A DNA stretch of 64,000 nt from an uncultured Lachnoclostridium sp. (GTDB lineage Bacteria > Bacillota > Clostridia > Lachnospirales > Lachnospiraceae), in contig CAJMFH010000009.1 in assembly GCA_905212635.1 (NCBI GenBank), positions 16,033-80,032 on the forward strand, read 5' to 3'. The notes under the pieces are model-generated. The model saw only the letters and a list, made by a program, of their open reading frames with translations, searched no databases and was not told the origin of the DNA. Shown here piece by piece: positions 36,364 through 44,156 of the stretch. The position numbers and the translations under genes are program-made. Numbering within the stretch: position 1 is the stretch's first letter; each line of letters begins with the position of its first letter.

Positions 36364-37271
36364 TGAGAACAATTCGTTTGTTGAGTGTGTTAGTATGTGT
36401 CCTTGTGTTATGCTGTGGCTGCCAGAGGACGGTGAATCCGGATCAAACCGGTAATATCACGCTGTATCAGATGGCAGAAGATGGCTCCAGGCTTCAGGCT
36501 GCAAAATATGAGATTCAGGCGGATGGAGAAGATAATGTTGCGGTTATTCAGGAACTGCTGGATTGTTTTAAAAAATGGGTGGCTGTTGATGATTTCCAAT
36601 TAAAGGAAAAACAGTTGACGGTTACGTTTTTATCTTCTTATTATAATCAGGATAAGATTGATGAGGTACTGAACCGCGCTTCAATAGTAAAGACACTATG
36701 CCAGTTAAGCAGTGTCGAATATGTAGAATTTTATGTGGGCGAGGAGCCTCTTATGATAGATGGAGAACCGGTAGGGATTATGAGTAAATTATCGTTTCTT
36801 GACTCGGTCGGAGGAGAAGGCTATACGCAGGAAAAATATGTCACATTGTATTTTTCTTCCAATGATGGGACAAAGATGCAGGAGATTTCCACAAAATTGA
36901 CGCATGATATGACGGTGCCACTGGCGAGGCTTTTGATCGAGCAGCTGCTGAAGGGGCCAAATGAGATTTCCGACGCCAATACTTCCGAAGTAAGGGATAC
37001 GATTCCTTCGGGTACAAAATTGAATTCTTTGACAATCCGCGATCATGTATGCTATGTGGATTTTAGTAAAGAATTTATGAATATGCAGGCAGATGTGAGC
37101 AGTGGTGTAGTGATCTATAGTATAGTGAATACGTTATGTGAGCTGTCCGATGTAAGCAAAGTGCAGTTTACCATTGACGGAGAACAGCAGGAGACATACG
37201 GGGATATTAAAGACTTTACGGGGGCTTTTGAACGAAATCTTGACATGGTTCAAGACGCCAGTAAAGGCTGA
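36363..37271 (+). CDS. GerMN-domain lipoprotein
   Basis: 302 residues. The lipoprotein signal has lipobox LCCGC (Cys about 20). Two GerMN domains follow (about 70-150 and 170-290), including the typical LARLLIEQLLKGP and VCYVDFSKEFMN patterns. Proteins with this domain act on the cell surface, GerM in sporulation and LpqB next to the MtrAB two-component system. A GerMN lipoprotein directly after a kinase gene recalls the MtrAB-LpqB arrangement, so it may tune this kinase; that is inference. SD AGGAGG; its ATG overlaps the kinase stop. Confidence 0.88.
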   Translation: MRTIRLLSVLVCVLVLCCGCQRTVNPDQTGNITLYQMAEDGSRLQAAKYEIQADGEDNVAVIQELLDCFKKWVAVDDFQLKEKQLTVTFLSSYYNQDKIDEVLNRASIVKTLCQLSSVEYVEFYVGEEPLMIDGEPVGIMSKLSFLDSVGGEGYTQEKYVTLYFSSNDGTKMQEISTKLTHDMTVPLARLLIEQLLKGPNEISDANTSEVRDTIPSGTKLNSLTIRDHVCYVDFSKEFMNMQADVSSGVVIYSIVNTLCELSDVSKVQFTIDGEQQETYGDIKDFTGAFERNLDMVQDASKG

Positions 37272-37279
37272 AAAAGGGG

Positions 37280-39469
37280 ATGAAACAAATAAGAATCAAT
37301 CGACCATTGGTGGTTTTCTTTTTCCTTGTCATACTGGGAATTGTTATCTGGAATCAGTTCCGGGACAGTTCCCCGGAGGCTTGGAAACAGAAATCTTTTA
37401 CATGCAGCGGTGTTGTCGAAACGATACAGAGGACAGCTTTGGGAACGAAGGTACTGACGTTATCGAAAGTAGAACCGCAGTGTACAAAAACAGAGAAAAC
37501 ACGTTCTTTCAGAAAAATACTTCTTTATGAAACATCCGATCAATTATCAGAACAACATTTATTTTCCCATATCCAAATCGGAAATGAAATCCAGGTAACA
37601 GGAGAGGCAGAAAGTTTTGAACAGGCAGGAAATCCCGGACAGTTTGATGCTTTTTCGTATTATGAGGCGATGCAGGTGGATGCCCGCATGTTTGTGTCGG
37701 ATATCCGGATACGCGATGATTCCTGCAATCCGGTCAAACAAATGCTGTATGAATGGCGGAGTAAGGCGATGCAGCAGCTTGTTACAGCAATGGGCGAAAG
37801 AGATGCGGGACTGCTTGGGGCAATGATCCTCGGAGACAAATCCCAACTGGATGGAGAAATCAAAGAATTGTACCAGCAGACCGGAGTGGCGCATATGCTC
37901 GCGATATCGGGCTTACATATTTCACTTTTAGGGATGGTTTTGTTTGACTGGCTGCGGAAAAATCTTCTTCCTATGAAAACGGCCGCCATCGTTTCGCTGT
38001 TGCTGTTGCTGTTGTATGGGCAGTTTACGGGATTTCCGGTAGCCACGTCGCGGGCAGTGTGGATGTTGTGTATTCGGTTGGTGGCAAGGTATACGGGAAA
38101 ACCCTATGATGGATTGACGGCGCTGGCAATAAGCGGAAGCGTGATCCTGCTGCAAAATCCATTGCAGTTATTTCAGTGTGGTTTTGTTCTGTCATTTGTC
38201 GCCGCCGGTGGAATTTTACTTTATCAGGAGATGACAAAAAAGTGGCAGAAACGGATGAAAGAATGGCAGAAAACGCTTCTTTCTACGGTTTGGACATTTT
38301 TCCTGACACTTCCGGTTATGTTCTGGTATTTTTATGAAATATGTCCGTATTCGGTTATTGCGAATCTTATCTTACTTCCGTTTTTGTCGGCTCTTCTGGG
38401 AGTTGGCATCTTAGGCTGTATACTCTGCTTTATCACTCCGGCTGCCGGCGGTTTTATACTGGCATCTGCCCACGGGATTCTGGCATTTTACGAGCTTGTC
38501 TGCAAGGGGATCAAAGAGCTTCCGGGAAGTACTTTGATTATGGGACGTCCGGAGATATGGAAGATAATAATATACTATAGTTTTTTATTCTTATCAGTGT
38601 ACATCTGGGCGGAGTACGGTGATAAGATCAAGACATTTTTTAGTCTTGCGGCGCTCTGTCTGGTTCTTGGTTCTTTCCGCCCGGCATTTGAATTTCTGTA
38701 CATTCAGATGGATGTCGGACAGGGAGACTGCGCCTGTATTTTTAACGGAGAACAAACGTACTTAATAGATGGGGGAAGTACTTCGGAAAAAGAGATTGGA
38801 AAATACCGGATTGCGAAAATGCTTAAATATTATGGCAGAGAGAAAGTTGACGGCGTTTTTATCACGCATGGAGATGAGGATCATGTGAATGGAATCGAAG
38901 AATTGGCAGAACGGCAGGAAAACGAAGGAATCACGATCCGTGAGATCCTTGTCCCTGATCTGCAAAAGAAAGAAGAAGGACTGCAAAAATTTATACAATC
39001 GGTAAGCAGCAAAAAGATACCGGTTGCTGCGATACACAAGGGACAGCAGGTAACAAGCGGAAACTTGCAATTGCGCTGTCTGCATCCTGCTGCCGAGTAT
39101 GAATGGGAGGATGCCAATGACTGTTCTCTCGTTTTTGACCTTTCCTACGAAAATCTGACCATTTTGACGACAGGAGATCTGGGGGTGCACGGCGAAGAAA
39201 ATAGCACGTTTCCAAGAAAAAGATATGACATATTGAAAGTGGGACATCACGGCTCGAAAAATTCTTCTTCGGAAGTTTTTTTGCAAAAATGCAGGCCGCG
39301 TTATGGCTTTATCTCGGCGGGAGCAGACAACCGGTACGGCCATCCGGCAAAAGAAACGCTGCAACGATTGGAAAATATTTTCTGTAAGAACTGGAACACC
39401 GCGCAGAAAGGGGCATTATTTGCAGAATACAGAAAGGGACAGAAGCGATGCTGGTATTTTAAGCATTGA
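37280..39469 (+). CDS. comEC: Competence DNA channel protein ComEC/Rec2
   Basis: 729 residues. Residues 1-170 hold a membrane helix and an OB-like DUF4131 domain. The competence domain (about 190-480) has about ten helices, with HMLAISGLHISLLG and FPVATSRAVWM as hallmarks. A C-terminal metallo-beta-lactamase domain (about 490-725) keeps its metal motif THGDEDH and the later KVGHHGSKNSS. It forms the channel that brings single-stranded DNA into the cytoplasm; the hydrolase-like domain may degrade the other strand. With comEA it suggests competence or DNA scavenging, although the uptake pilus genes are not in this window. Confidence 0.96.
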   Translation: MKQIRINRPLVVFFFLVILGIVIWNQFRDSSPEAWKQKSFTCSGVVETIQRTALGTKVLTLSKVEPQCTKTEKTRSFRKILLYETSDQLSEQHLFSHIQIGNEIQVTGEAESFEQAGNPGQFDAFSYYEAMQVDARMFVSDIRIRDDSCNPVKQMLYEWRSKAMQQLVTAMGERDAGLLGAMILGDKSQLDGEIKELYQQTGVAHMLAISGLHISLLGMVLFDWLRKNLLPMKTAAIVSLLLLLLYGQFTGFPVATSRAVWMLCIRLVARYTGKPYDGLTALAISGSVILLQNPLQLFQCGFVLSFVAAGGILLYQEMTKKWQKRMKEWQKTLLSTVWTFFLTLPVMFWYFYEICPYSVIANLILLPFLSALLGVGILGCILCFITPAAGGFILASAHGILAFYELVCKGIKELPGSTLIMGRPEIWKIIIYYSFLFLSVYIWAEYGDKIKTFFSLAALCLVLGSFRPAFEFLYIQMDVGQGDCACIFNGEQTYLIDGGSTSEKEIGKYRIAKMLKYYGREKVDGVFITHGDEDHVNGIEELAERQENEGITIREILVPDLQKKEEGLQKFIQSVSSKKIPVAAIHKGQQVTSGNLQLRCLHPAAEYEWEDANDCSLVFDLSYENLTILTTGDLGVHGEENSTFPRKRYDILKVGHHGSKNSSSEVFLQKCRPRYGFISAGADNRYGHPAKETLQRLENIFCKNWNTAQKGALFAEYRKGQKRCWYFKH

Positions 39470-39494
39470 GAGAATGTGGCAGATGTGTTATACT
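39466..39494 (+). promoter_or_regulatory. Promoter of holA
   Basis: -35 TTGAGA (39466-39471, overlapping the comEC stop), 17 bp spacer, extended -10 TGtTATACT ending at 39494. Confidence 0.65.
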
Positions 39495-39528
39495 TAAAAA
39501 AGTGAATGTAGGAAGATGAGGTGAAACG

Positions 39529-40506
39529 ATGCTGACAATAGATGCCCAGTTAAAAAACGGCGATCTTTCCCGCTTTCAGCTGGTTTATGGCGAAGAAGCG
39601 TATCTGGTCCGCAATTATAAAAATAAATTAAAACAGGCGTTGTCTGTGCCGGGAGATGACATGAATGCCTCTTATTTTGAGGGGGAAAAATTTTCTGTGG
39701 AAGAAATGCAGTCAATCGGCAATACACTTCCTTTTTTTCAGGACAAGCGTCTGATCCTGATCGAAAACAGCCAAGCGTTTAAAAAAGCAAACACTCTGCC
39801 GGAAGTATTGGAGCAGTTTCCAGAGACTACATTTGTAGTCTTTGTAGAAAAACAGATCGATAAGCGGAATCGTTTGTATAAATGGATTCAAAAGCACGGC
39901 TGTATTACCGAGTGTACACTGCGCGCCGAAGTCGAACTGGTACCATGGCTCGCACGATATTTATCCCAATACGGAAAAAAGATTTCCAAACATACTGCGG
40001 AACTTATTGTGTCGCGGGCAGGATTCCAGATGGATCTGTTATCCTGTGAACTGGACAAACTGATCGGTTATATCGGAGACAGAGAAGCAGTTACCGCAGA
40101 AGATGTGGAAAGTATCTGTTCGGGGCAGACGGTAGGAAAATTATTTGATATGATGGATGCCGTCATTGCGGGACAGCAGGAGAAAGTATTTACTCTTTAT
40201 GCAGATCTGCTGGAGTTAAAAGAGCCGCCACTGCGCATCCTGCATATGTTAGGCCGCCATATCAATATTTTATTGCAGGTGAAGGAACTGGGCCCCCGTA
40301 TGTCGGATCGTGATCTTGCAGCCAAAGCAGGAATCCCGTTCTTTACGGTAAAAAAATACCGCAGTCAGGAACGGCATTTTACCAAAGAGCGGCTGATGGA
40401 ACTTCTGGAACTGCGAGCAGATCTGGAAGAACGGTTTAAGACGGGAAGAATGCAGGAAAATCTTATCGCAGAATTCTTTTTGACAAAAGCATTGACAAAT
40501 GCTTGA
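39529..40506 (+). CDS. holA: DNA polymerase III subunit delta
   Basis: 325 residues. This clamp-loader subunit opens the beta clamp. The N-terminal AAA-like domain (LVYGEEAYLVRNYKNKLKQAL), the middle region (TVGKLFDMMDAVIAGQ) and the C-terminal helical collar (PLRILHMLGRHINILLQVKEL) fit HolA. comEC-holA is a very common order in Firmicutes. Its last codons contain a promoter for the tRNA gene downstream. Confidence 0.94.
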   Translation: MLTIDAQLKNGDLSRFQLVYGEEAYLVRNYKNKLKQALSVPGDDMNASYFEGEKFSVEEMQSIGNTLPFFQDKRLILIENSQAFKKANTLPEVLEQFPETTFVVFVEKQIDKRNRLYKWIQKHGCITECTLRAEVELVPWLARYLSQYGKKISKHTAELIVSRAGFQMDLLSCELDKLIGYIGDREAVTAEDVESICSGQTVGKLFDMMDAVIAGQQEKVFTLYADLLELKEPPLRILHMLGRHINILLQVKELGPRMSDRDLAAKAGIPFFTVKKYRSQERHFTKERLMELLELRADLEERFKTGRMQENLIAEFFLTKALTNA

Positions 40507-40520
40507 AAAAATGTTACAAA
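40492..40520 (+). promoter_or_regulatory. Promoter of the tRNA-Ser gene
   Basis: -35 TTGACA (40492-40497), 17 bp spacer, -10 TACAAA (40515-40520), overlapping the end of holA. A second TTGACA is at 40480-40485. Confidence 0.55.
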
Positions 40521-40552
40521 TATAGAGGTGCTTTTTTCAAAAAGGCACATTC

Positions 40553-40638
40553 GGAGACGTATCGAAGTGGTCATAACGAGAACGACTCGAAATCGTTTTG
40601 CCTTCACGGGCACGAGGGTTCGAATCCCTCCGTCTCCG
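40553..40638 (+). tRNA. tRNA-Ser (anticodon CGA)
   Basis: 86 nt without encoded CCA. The acceptor stem pairs GGAGACG (40553-40559) with CGTCTCC (40631-40637), G is the discriminator, and the T arm reads GAGGGTTCGAATCCCTC. The anticodon stem-loop is CGACTCGAAATCG with CGA at its centre. The long variable arm (TGCCTTCACGGGCA) is the class II shape expected for serine. It reads UCG codons. Confidence 0.95.
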
Positions 40639-40653
40639 CTAAAAAAATGACTG

Positions 40654-40680
40654 AAAACGACGGAAAACCGTCGTTTTTTT
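40654..40680 (+). terminator. Terminator of tRNA-Ser
   Basis: Perfect 10 bp stem AAAACGACGG/CCGTCGTTTT (40654-40663, 40668-40677) with a 4 nt loop and a T-run. Confidence 0.92.
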
Positions 40681-40771
40681 GTTTAAAAACCGAAAGAATG
40701 TTCTGATTACCTCATGATTACCCCCAAAATTTGGAAAGGAAAATTTTTATTTCTACCTTTCAGAACATAGG

Positions 40772-40816
40772 AAAAATAGCAAGTTTAGAAGTGGGGGAGA
40801 CTTGCTATTTTTTTGG
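40772..40816 (+). terminator. Strong intrinsic terminator, product upstream unknown
   Basis: Perfect 13 bp arms AAAAATAGCAAGT (40772-40784) and ACTTGCTATTTTT (40800-40812), loop of 15 nt, T-run. No gene ends just upstream; the 90 bp before it shows no coding signal. It may mark the edge of the inserted island or the end of a lost gene. Confidence 0.85.
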
Positions 40817-40835
40817 TGAAAAAGTGAAAAAACTG

Positions 40836-40864
40836 CTGACATGGGAAGCTCCCTATGTTATACT
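40836..40864 (+). promoter_or_regulatory. Promoter of the small-protein island
   Basis: -35 CTGACA (40836-40841), 17 bp spacer, extended -10 TGtTATACT ending at 40864. The spacer contains the inverted repeat GGGA-AGC-TCCC (40843-40853), a possible operator. Confidence 0.65.
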
Positions 40865-40907
40865 ATAAACATAACAAGGAACGAAAATAAAAAAGGAGGT
40901 AAAACCG

Positions 40908-41078
40908 ATGGGCGGAGAAAAAACAATGGAAAAAACAGTCATTATTTTACAGATTATTTCCGTGCTGACCATGCTTGCATTGTTCGTTACAACAAAATTT
41001 ATGTGGCCTGTATTTGCTATAGTAATGACACTGGTTTCAATTATTTTAAACATTGTTGTATTTTTGCAAAAGAAATGA
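40908..41078 (+). CDS. 56-residue membrane protein
   Basis: Reads MGGEKTMEKTVIILQIISVL and contains two hydrophobic segments (about 10-28 and 32-50) ending LQKK. SD AAAAGGAGGT is ideal and 7 nt from the ATG. Such strong translation signals and a promoter just upstream argue it is real. No family recognised. It is followed 10 bp later by a small DNA-binding-like gene. Confidence 0.7.
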   Translation: MGGEKTMEKTVIILQIISVLTMLALFVTTKFMWPVFAIVMTLVSIILNIVVFLQKK

Positions 41079-41088
41079 GGTAAGAGAG

Positions 41089-41280
41089 ATGGGAAACAAC
41101 CAAACAGAAGCAACAAAACGTTACCGAGAAAAAATTGGGGTGATTTCAAAGTCATACCGCCTAAAAAAGGAATTGACGGAGAAATTTGCACAGGCTTGTC
41201 AGCAAAATGGAGTTTCGCAGGCAAGTCAGATTTCAAAGCTGATGCAGGCATATATTGACGAAACAAATGAAAAAGGCTAA
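41089..41280 (+). CDS. 63-residue ribbon-helix-helix-like protein
   Basis: Begins MGNNQTEATKRYREKIGVIS. The pattern of a short strand (VISKSYRLKK) then two helices (ELTEKFAQACQQNG and QASQISKLMQAYIDE) fits an Arc/CopG-type repressor, a fold common on mobile elements and in toxin-antitoxin operons. SD GAGGTAAGAGAG before ATG 41089. The frame is open upstream to 41053 but lacks a better SD. It could repress the promoter at 40836 with its inverted repeat; that is inference. Confidence 0.7.
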   Translation: MGNNQTEATKRYREKIGVISKSYRLKKELTEKFAQACQQNGVSQASQISKLMQAYIDETNEKG

Positions 41281-41367
41281 GGATGTCAATGAAGTAATGT
41301 AGAATCATAGAGAAGAGGCAGCTAATGTGGGAAAGCAAAAAACGCCAATCCCACAAAGGGGTAAAGC

Positions 41368-41478
41368 ATGATTTTAAAATTAGGTATTTTTCTAGTTGCT
41401 GTTGGGCTTATTAAGCTCGTTGTGTCGCTTGTGATGCGGCACAAGAAAGAAGAAGATCAGATTGGCAAACGAAAATAA
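41368..41478 (+). CDS. 36-residue membrane peptide, possible type I toxin
   Basis: One hydrophobic helix (LGIFLVAVGLIKLVVSLVM) followed by a charged tail ending GKRK. SD AAGGGG before ATG 41368. The stop codon lies at the base of a hairpin, and the downstream DNA carries GGGGGCTGACCGTCTGC. The layout of short hydrophobic peptide, AACCGC-type hairpin and a downstream CCGTCT box matches what I recall of holin-like/TxpA-type type I toxin loci in Firmicutes. The antisense RNA was not demonstrable by eye. Confidence 0.5.
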   Translation: MILKLGIFLVAVGLIKLVVSLVMRHKKEEDQIGKRK

Positions 41479-41511
41479 CCGCCCAAAGCCTTCCAAACTT
41501 AGCGGTTATTT
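41473..41511 (+). terminator. Hairpin after the 36-residue peptide
   Basis: 10 bp arms AAATAACCGC (41473-41482) and GCGGTTATTT (41502-41511) with a weak T tract (TCGTTT). It overlaps the stop codon of the peptide gene. Confidence 0.65.
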
Positions 41512-41586
41512 CGTTTAAGTTATGAGGGGGCTGACCGTCTGCTTAATTGCAGCTAGGAAATAAAGCAACTAAGAAAGGAGAAGACG

Positions 41587-41696
41587 ATGAAGGAAAACAT
41601 CGAAGAAAACAAGAGCTATCAACGAAAGATGTGATTGACTTGTTAATCAAAGCTGTAGTAGCCGCCGCAACATTGATTACAGCAATCAAGACTTAA
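41587..41696 (+). pseudogene. Frameshifted small peptide gene (about 37 codons)
   Basis: A good SD (AAAGGAG) and ATG 41587 open MKENIEEN, but the frame stops after 15 codons. The adjacent frame continues naturally as KELSTKDVIDLLIKAVVAAA and ends at TAA 41694. Adding one A in the AACAAGAGC stretch would join them. So this is a one-base-deletion pseudogene, or a sequencing error, of a small one-helix protein. Confidence 0.65.
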
Positions 41697-41782
41697 GTTG
41701 ATAGCAGGGTGGAAGAGGGCGAAAGCCCGATCTCTTTTCTGATGATACCACATCGTTTAAAATAAATCAATGAAAAAGAAAG

Positions 41783-41878
41783 ATGGCAAGTTTTGTGGCG
41801 CTGGGAGCCATTGCCACAAACAATCCGGTCGTTTTGGAAAATCTGAAGCAGATCCGTGATGAGAAGAAGATGAAATAG
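41783..41878 (+). CDS. 31-residue peptide
   Basis: Reads MASFVALGAIATNNPVVLEN and ends DEKKMK. A purine-rich stretch (GAAAAAGAAAG) could act as SD. An ATG at 41770 in another frame could be the original start if a base has been lost. Possibly real, possibly a relic; no family known. Confidence 0.4.
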   Translation: MASFVALGAIATNNPVVLENLKQIRDEKKMK

Positions 41879-41934
41879 TATGGAAGTTACTATAATGTTT
41901 GATACATTAAGTACTTCCTTAGGGAGGATATATC

Positions 41935-42441
41935 ATGTCAAAACGAACACGACAATATATTGGTATTCTGGCAGCGCTTGCTGCCTACTATATTGTTCAT
42001 GAAGGGGCTCATTTACTATATGCCCTGTTCACGGGCGTATTTAAGCAAATTAACTTTATGGGTCTTGGGGTGCAGATTGACGTTTATGTCGAGCATATGA
42101 CAGACATTCAACTTGGCATCTTCTGCCTTGCAGGAGCCATGGCTACCTTTTGCGCAGGATACCTGCTGACGGTACTTTCAAAGAGTATTTGTCATGCCAA
42201 AAGCAAACTGTTCCGTGCAGTGCTTTACTACATAACGATTGCCTTCCTGTTGCTTGATCCGCTTTACTTAAGCATTCTGTGCGGTTTCTTCGGCGGTGGG
42301 GATATGAACGGCATCGCCAGTCTCTGCCCTGAATGGGCGGCAAGATGTCTTTTCGGTGTGTTGCTCCTTGTAAATGGGGTGGTATTCTGGAAACAGGTAC
42401 TACCGGTCTATCGGCAGTCTTTTCGTTCGCACGTTGGATGA
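41935..42441 (+). CDS. Membrane protein with HExxH motif (M50-like)
   Basis: 168 residues, four or five membrane helices. An HEGAH sequence lies inside the first hydrophobic region (YYIVHEGAHLLYALF), the zinc-binding HExxH pattern of M50-type intramembrane peptidases such as site-2 protease relatives. A second-half Asp (LLLDPLYL) could be the third ligand. SD GGGAGGAT before ATG 41935. The usual PDZ or CBS parts are absent, so it is a minimal version. It lies between small peptide genes and an AraC-ABC cluster and might process or confer resistance to a peptide; that is speculation. Confidence 0.7.
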   Translation: MSKRTRQYIGILAALAAYYIVHEGAHLLYALFTGVFKQINFMGLGVQIDVYVEHMTDIQLGIFCLAGAMATFCAGYLLTVLSKSICHAKSKLFRAVLYYITIAFLLLDPLYLSILCGFFGGGDMNGIASLCPEWAARCLFGVLLLVNGVVFWKQVLPVYRQSFRSHVG

Positions 42442-42552
42442 ACAGGTAAAAATGAATCAAGACACTTTTTAAATATAAAGAAAAAATAGCAAGAAACGTC
42501 GAGAGCAATTTTACACAGTACGGTAGAATGTAAACTGCAGGAGGTGAGAAGA

Positions 42553-43437
42553 ATGAAAGAACAGATATTGGCCGTTCAGCGAATGCAGGACTACATAGAA
42601 AAGAATGGAATGGAGGAAATCAAGCTGTCTGATCTTGCGGTGGTTTCATTGTTTTCTCCGTGGTATTCTTATCGGTTGTTTCGAGATGCCCTTGGACTGA
42701 CACCGACAGAGTATATCCGTAAATACCGGTTGACACAGGCAGCAAAACAGCTTCGGAGTGGAAATGTTAAGGTCATTGATGCCGCCTTTAATGCCGGGTT
42801 TTCAAATGTAGATACCTTTACGCGGGCGTTTTACCGTGAATTCGGGTTGAATCCGAGAGATTATATGAGAAATCCAATTCCTGTCAAATTCTTCATCCCT
42901 TATGGTGCAAAATACCGTGAATTACGAAAGGAGAATATCGACGTGTCTAACATTCAAACTATTTTTATACAGGTTATCCGAAAGCCGGAGCGCCTGTGTA
43001 TTATCAAACGTGGGAAACAAGCAGAAGACTATTTTCCGTACTGCGAAGAAGTCAGTTGCGATGTGTGGGGCATTCTTATGAGCATGAAGTCACTCTGTGG
43101 AGAGCCTGTTTCCATGTGGCTGCCAGAGAAGTACAAAAAGCCTGACACTTCTACCTATGTACAAGGGGTGGAGGTCGAAACGGATTATATGGGAATGGTT
43201 CCCGAAGGCTTTGATACCATTCATTTGCCGGAGGCAGAATATCTGATGTTTCAGGGGCCGGCTTTCCGAGAAGAGGATTACTGCGAAGCAATCCGTACTG
43301 TGCAGGCAGCGATGGATAATTATGATCCGTCTGTCATTGGTTGCTGTTGGGATGATGAGAATCCACGTATCCAGCTGGAGCCACGTCATCAGCGTGGTTA
43401 TATTGAACTGCGGGCAGTTAGGAGGGTTCAGAAATGA
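42553..43437 (+). CDS. AraC-family regulator with GyrI-like effector domain
   Basis: 294 residues. Residues 1-110 form the double helix-turn-helix of AraC/Rob type (SDLAVVSLFSPWYSYRLFRD and AAFNAGFSNVDTFTRAF). Residues about 130-290 are a GyrI-like ligand-binding domain of the type that senses lipophilic drugs in Rob/BmrR proteins. SD GGAGGTGAG before ATG 42553. It overlaps the ABC ATPase gene by 4 bp, so it probably controls its own transporter operon. Confidence 0.88.
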   Translation: MKEQILAVQRMQDYIEKNGMEEIKLSDLAVVSLFSPWYSYRLFRDALGLTPTEYIRKYRLTQAAKQLRSGNVKVIDAAFNAGFSNVDTFTRAFYREFGLNPRDYMRNPIPVKFFIPYGAKYRELRKENIDVSNIQTIFIQVIRKPERLCIIKRGKQAEDYFPYCEEVSCDVWGILMSMKSLCGEPVSMWLPEKYKKPDTSTYVQGVEVETDYMGMVPEGFDTIHLPEAEYLMFQGPAFREEDYCEAIRTVQAAMDNYDPSVIGCCWDDENPRIQLEPRHQRGYIELRAVRRVQK

Positions 43438-44156
43438 GCGAGGCCATTATTGTTGAAGGACTGACAAAATCTTATGCCGGGAAAATTGTGGTCGATCACC
43501 TGAATCTCTCAGTGAAATGCGGTACGGTATTTGGGCTGCTCGGCGCAAATGGTGCCGGAAAAAGCACCTCAATCGAGTGTATGCTCGGTATAAAACAAGC
43601 GGATGCGGGAACGGTTTGCCTGCTTGGGCAAGATCCCCAAAAGCACCGCCGGCTGCTTTTTGAACGTATTGGTGTGCAATTTCAAGAAGGCGACTATCAG
43701 AAAGACATCAAAGTTTCCGAACTTTGTGAGGAAACGGCAAGCCTTTACCGCAATCCCGTCGATTGGCATATGCTGTGTGAGCAGTTTGGTATCGGTGATA
43801 AAGCTGCTGCAGCAGTAAAAGACCTATCGGGTGGCGAACGGCAGCGGCTTTTTATCGTGCTGGCGTTGATTGGACAGCCGGAGCTTGTGTTCCTCGACGA
43901 GCTGACTACTGGGCTTGATGCTAAAGCACGGCGTAGTGTATGGAAAATTTTGGAAATTCTAAAACGACAGGGGCTTACGATATTCCTGACTTCTCATTTT
44001 ATGGATGAAATTGAAGCATTGTGTGATGAAATCTGCATCTTGAAGAAGGGGACTCCCGTTTTCCGCGGAACTGTGGAGCAGGCAAAGCAGCAGTGCGGCT
44101 GCGAACGTTTTGAGGACGCTTATTTGCAGCTTTCGGATGAGGAGGTGGACGCATGA
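43434..44156 (+). CDS. ABC transporter ATP-binding protein
   Basis: 240 residues. Walker A GANGAGKST, signature LSGGERQR, Walker B LVFLDELTTGLD (with Leu-Thr-Thr in place of the usual Pro-Thr) and switch His in LTSHFMDE. It belongs to the CcmA/DrrA group that pairs with ABC-2 permeases. ATGA overlaps join it to the AraC gene before and the permease after. Higher G+C and different codon choice from the trp operon next door suggest horizontal transfer. Confidence 0.9.
   Translation: MSEAIIVEGLTKSYAGKIVVDHLNLSVKCGTVFGLLGANGAGKSTSIECMLGIKQADAGTVCLLGQDPQKHRRLLFERIGVQFQEGDYQKDIKVSELCEETASLYRNPVDWHMLCEQFGIGDKAAAAVKDLSGGERQRLFIVLALIGQPELVFLDELTTGLDAKARRSVWKILEILKRQGLTIFLTSHFMDEIEALCDEICILKKGTPVFRGTVEQAKQQCGCERFEDAYLQLSDEEVDA

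Noticed and set aside
40553..40638. tRNA-Ser as an attachment site with a repeated 3' end marking an integrated element
   Set aside because: I looked for a second copy of the tRNA 3' end downstream and saw none in the window, and no integrase gene is present.
40690..40730. Minus-strand stretch reading GGNHEVIRTFFRFLN as an integrase remnant
   Set aside because: Too short to support; the two GATTACC copies in it may be chance.
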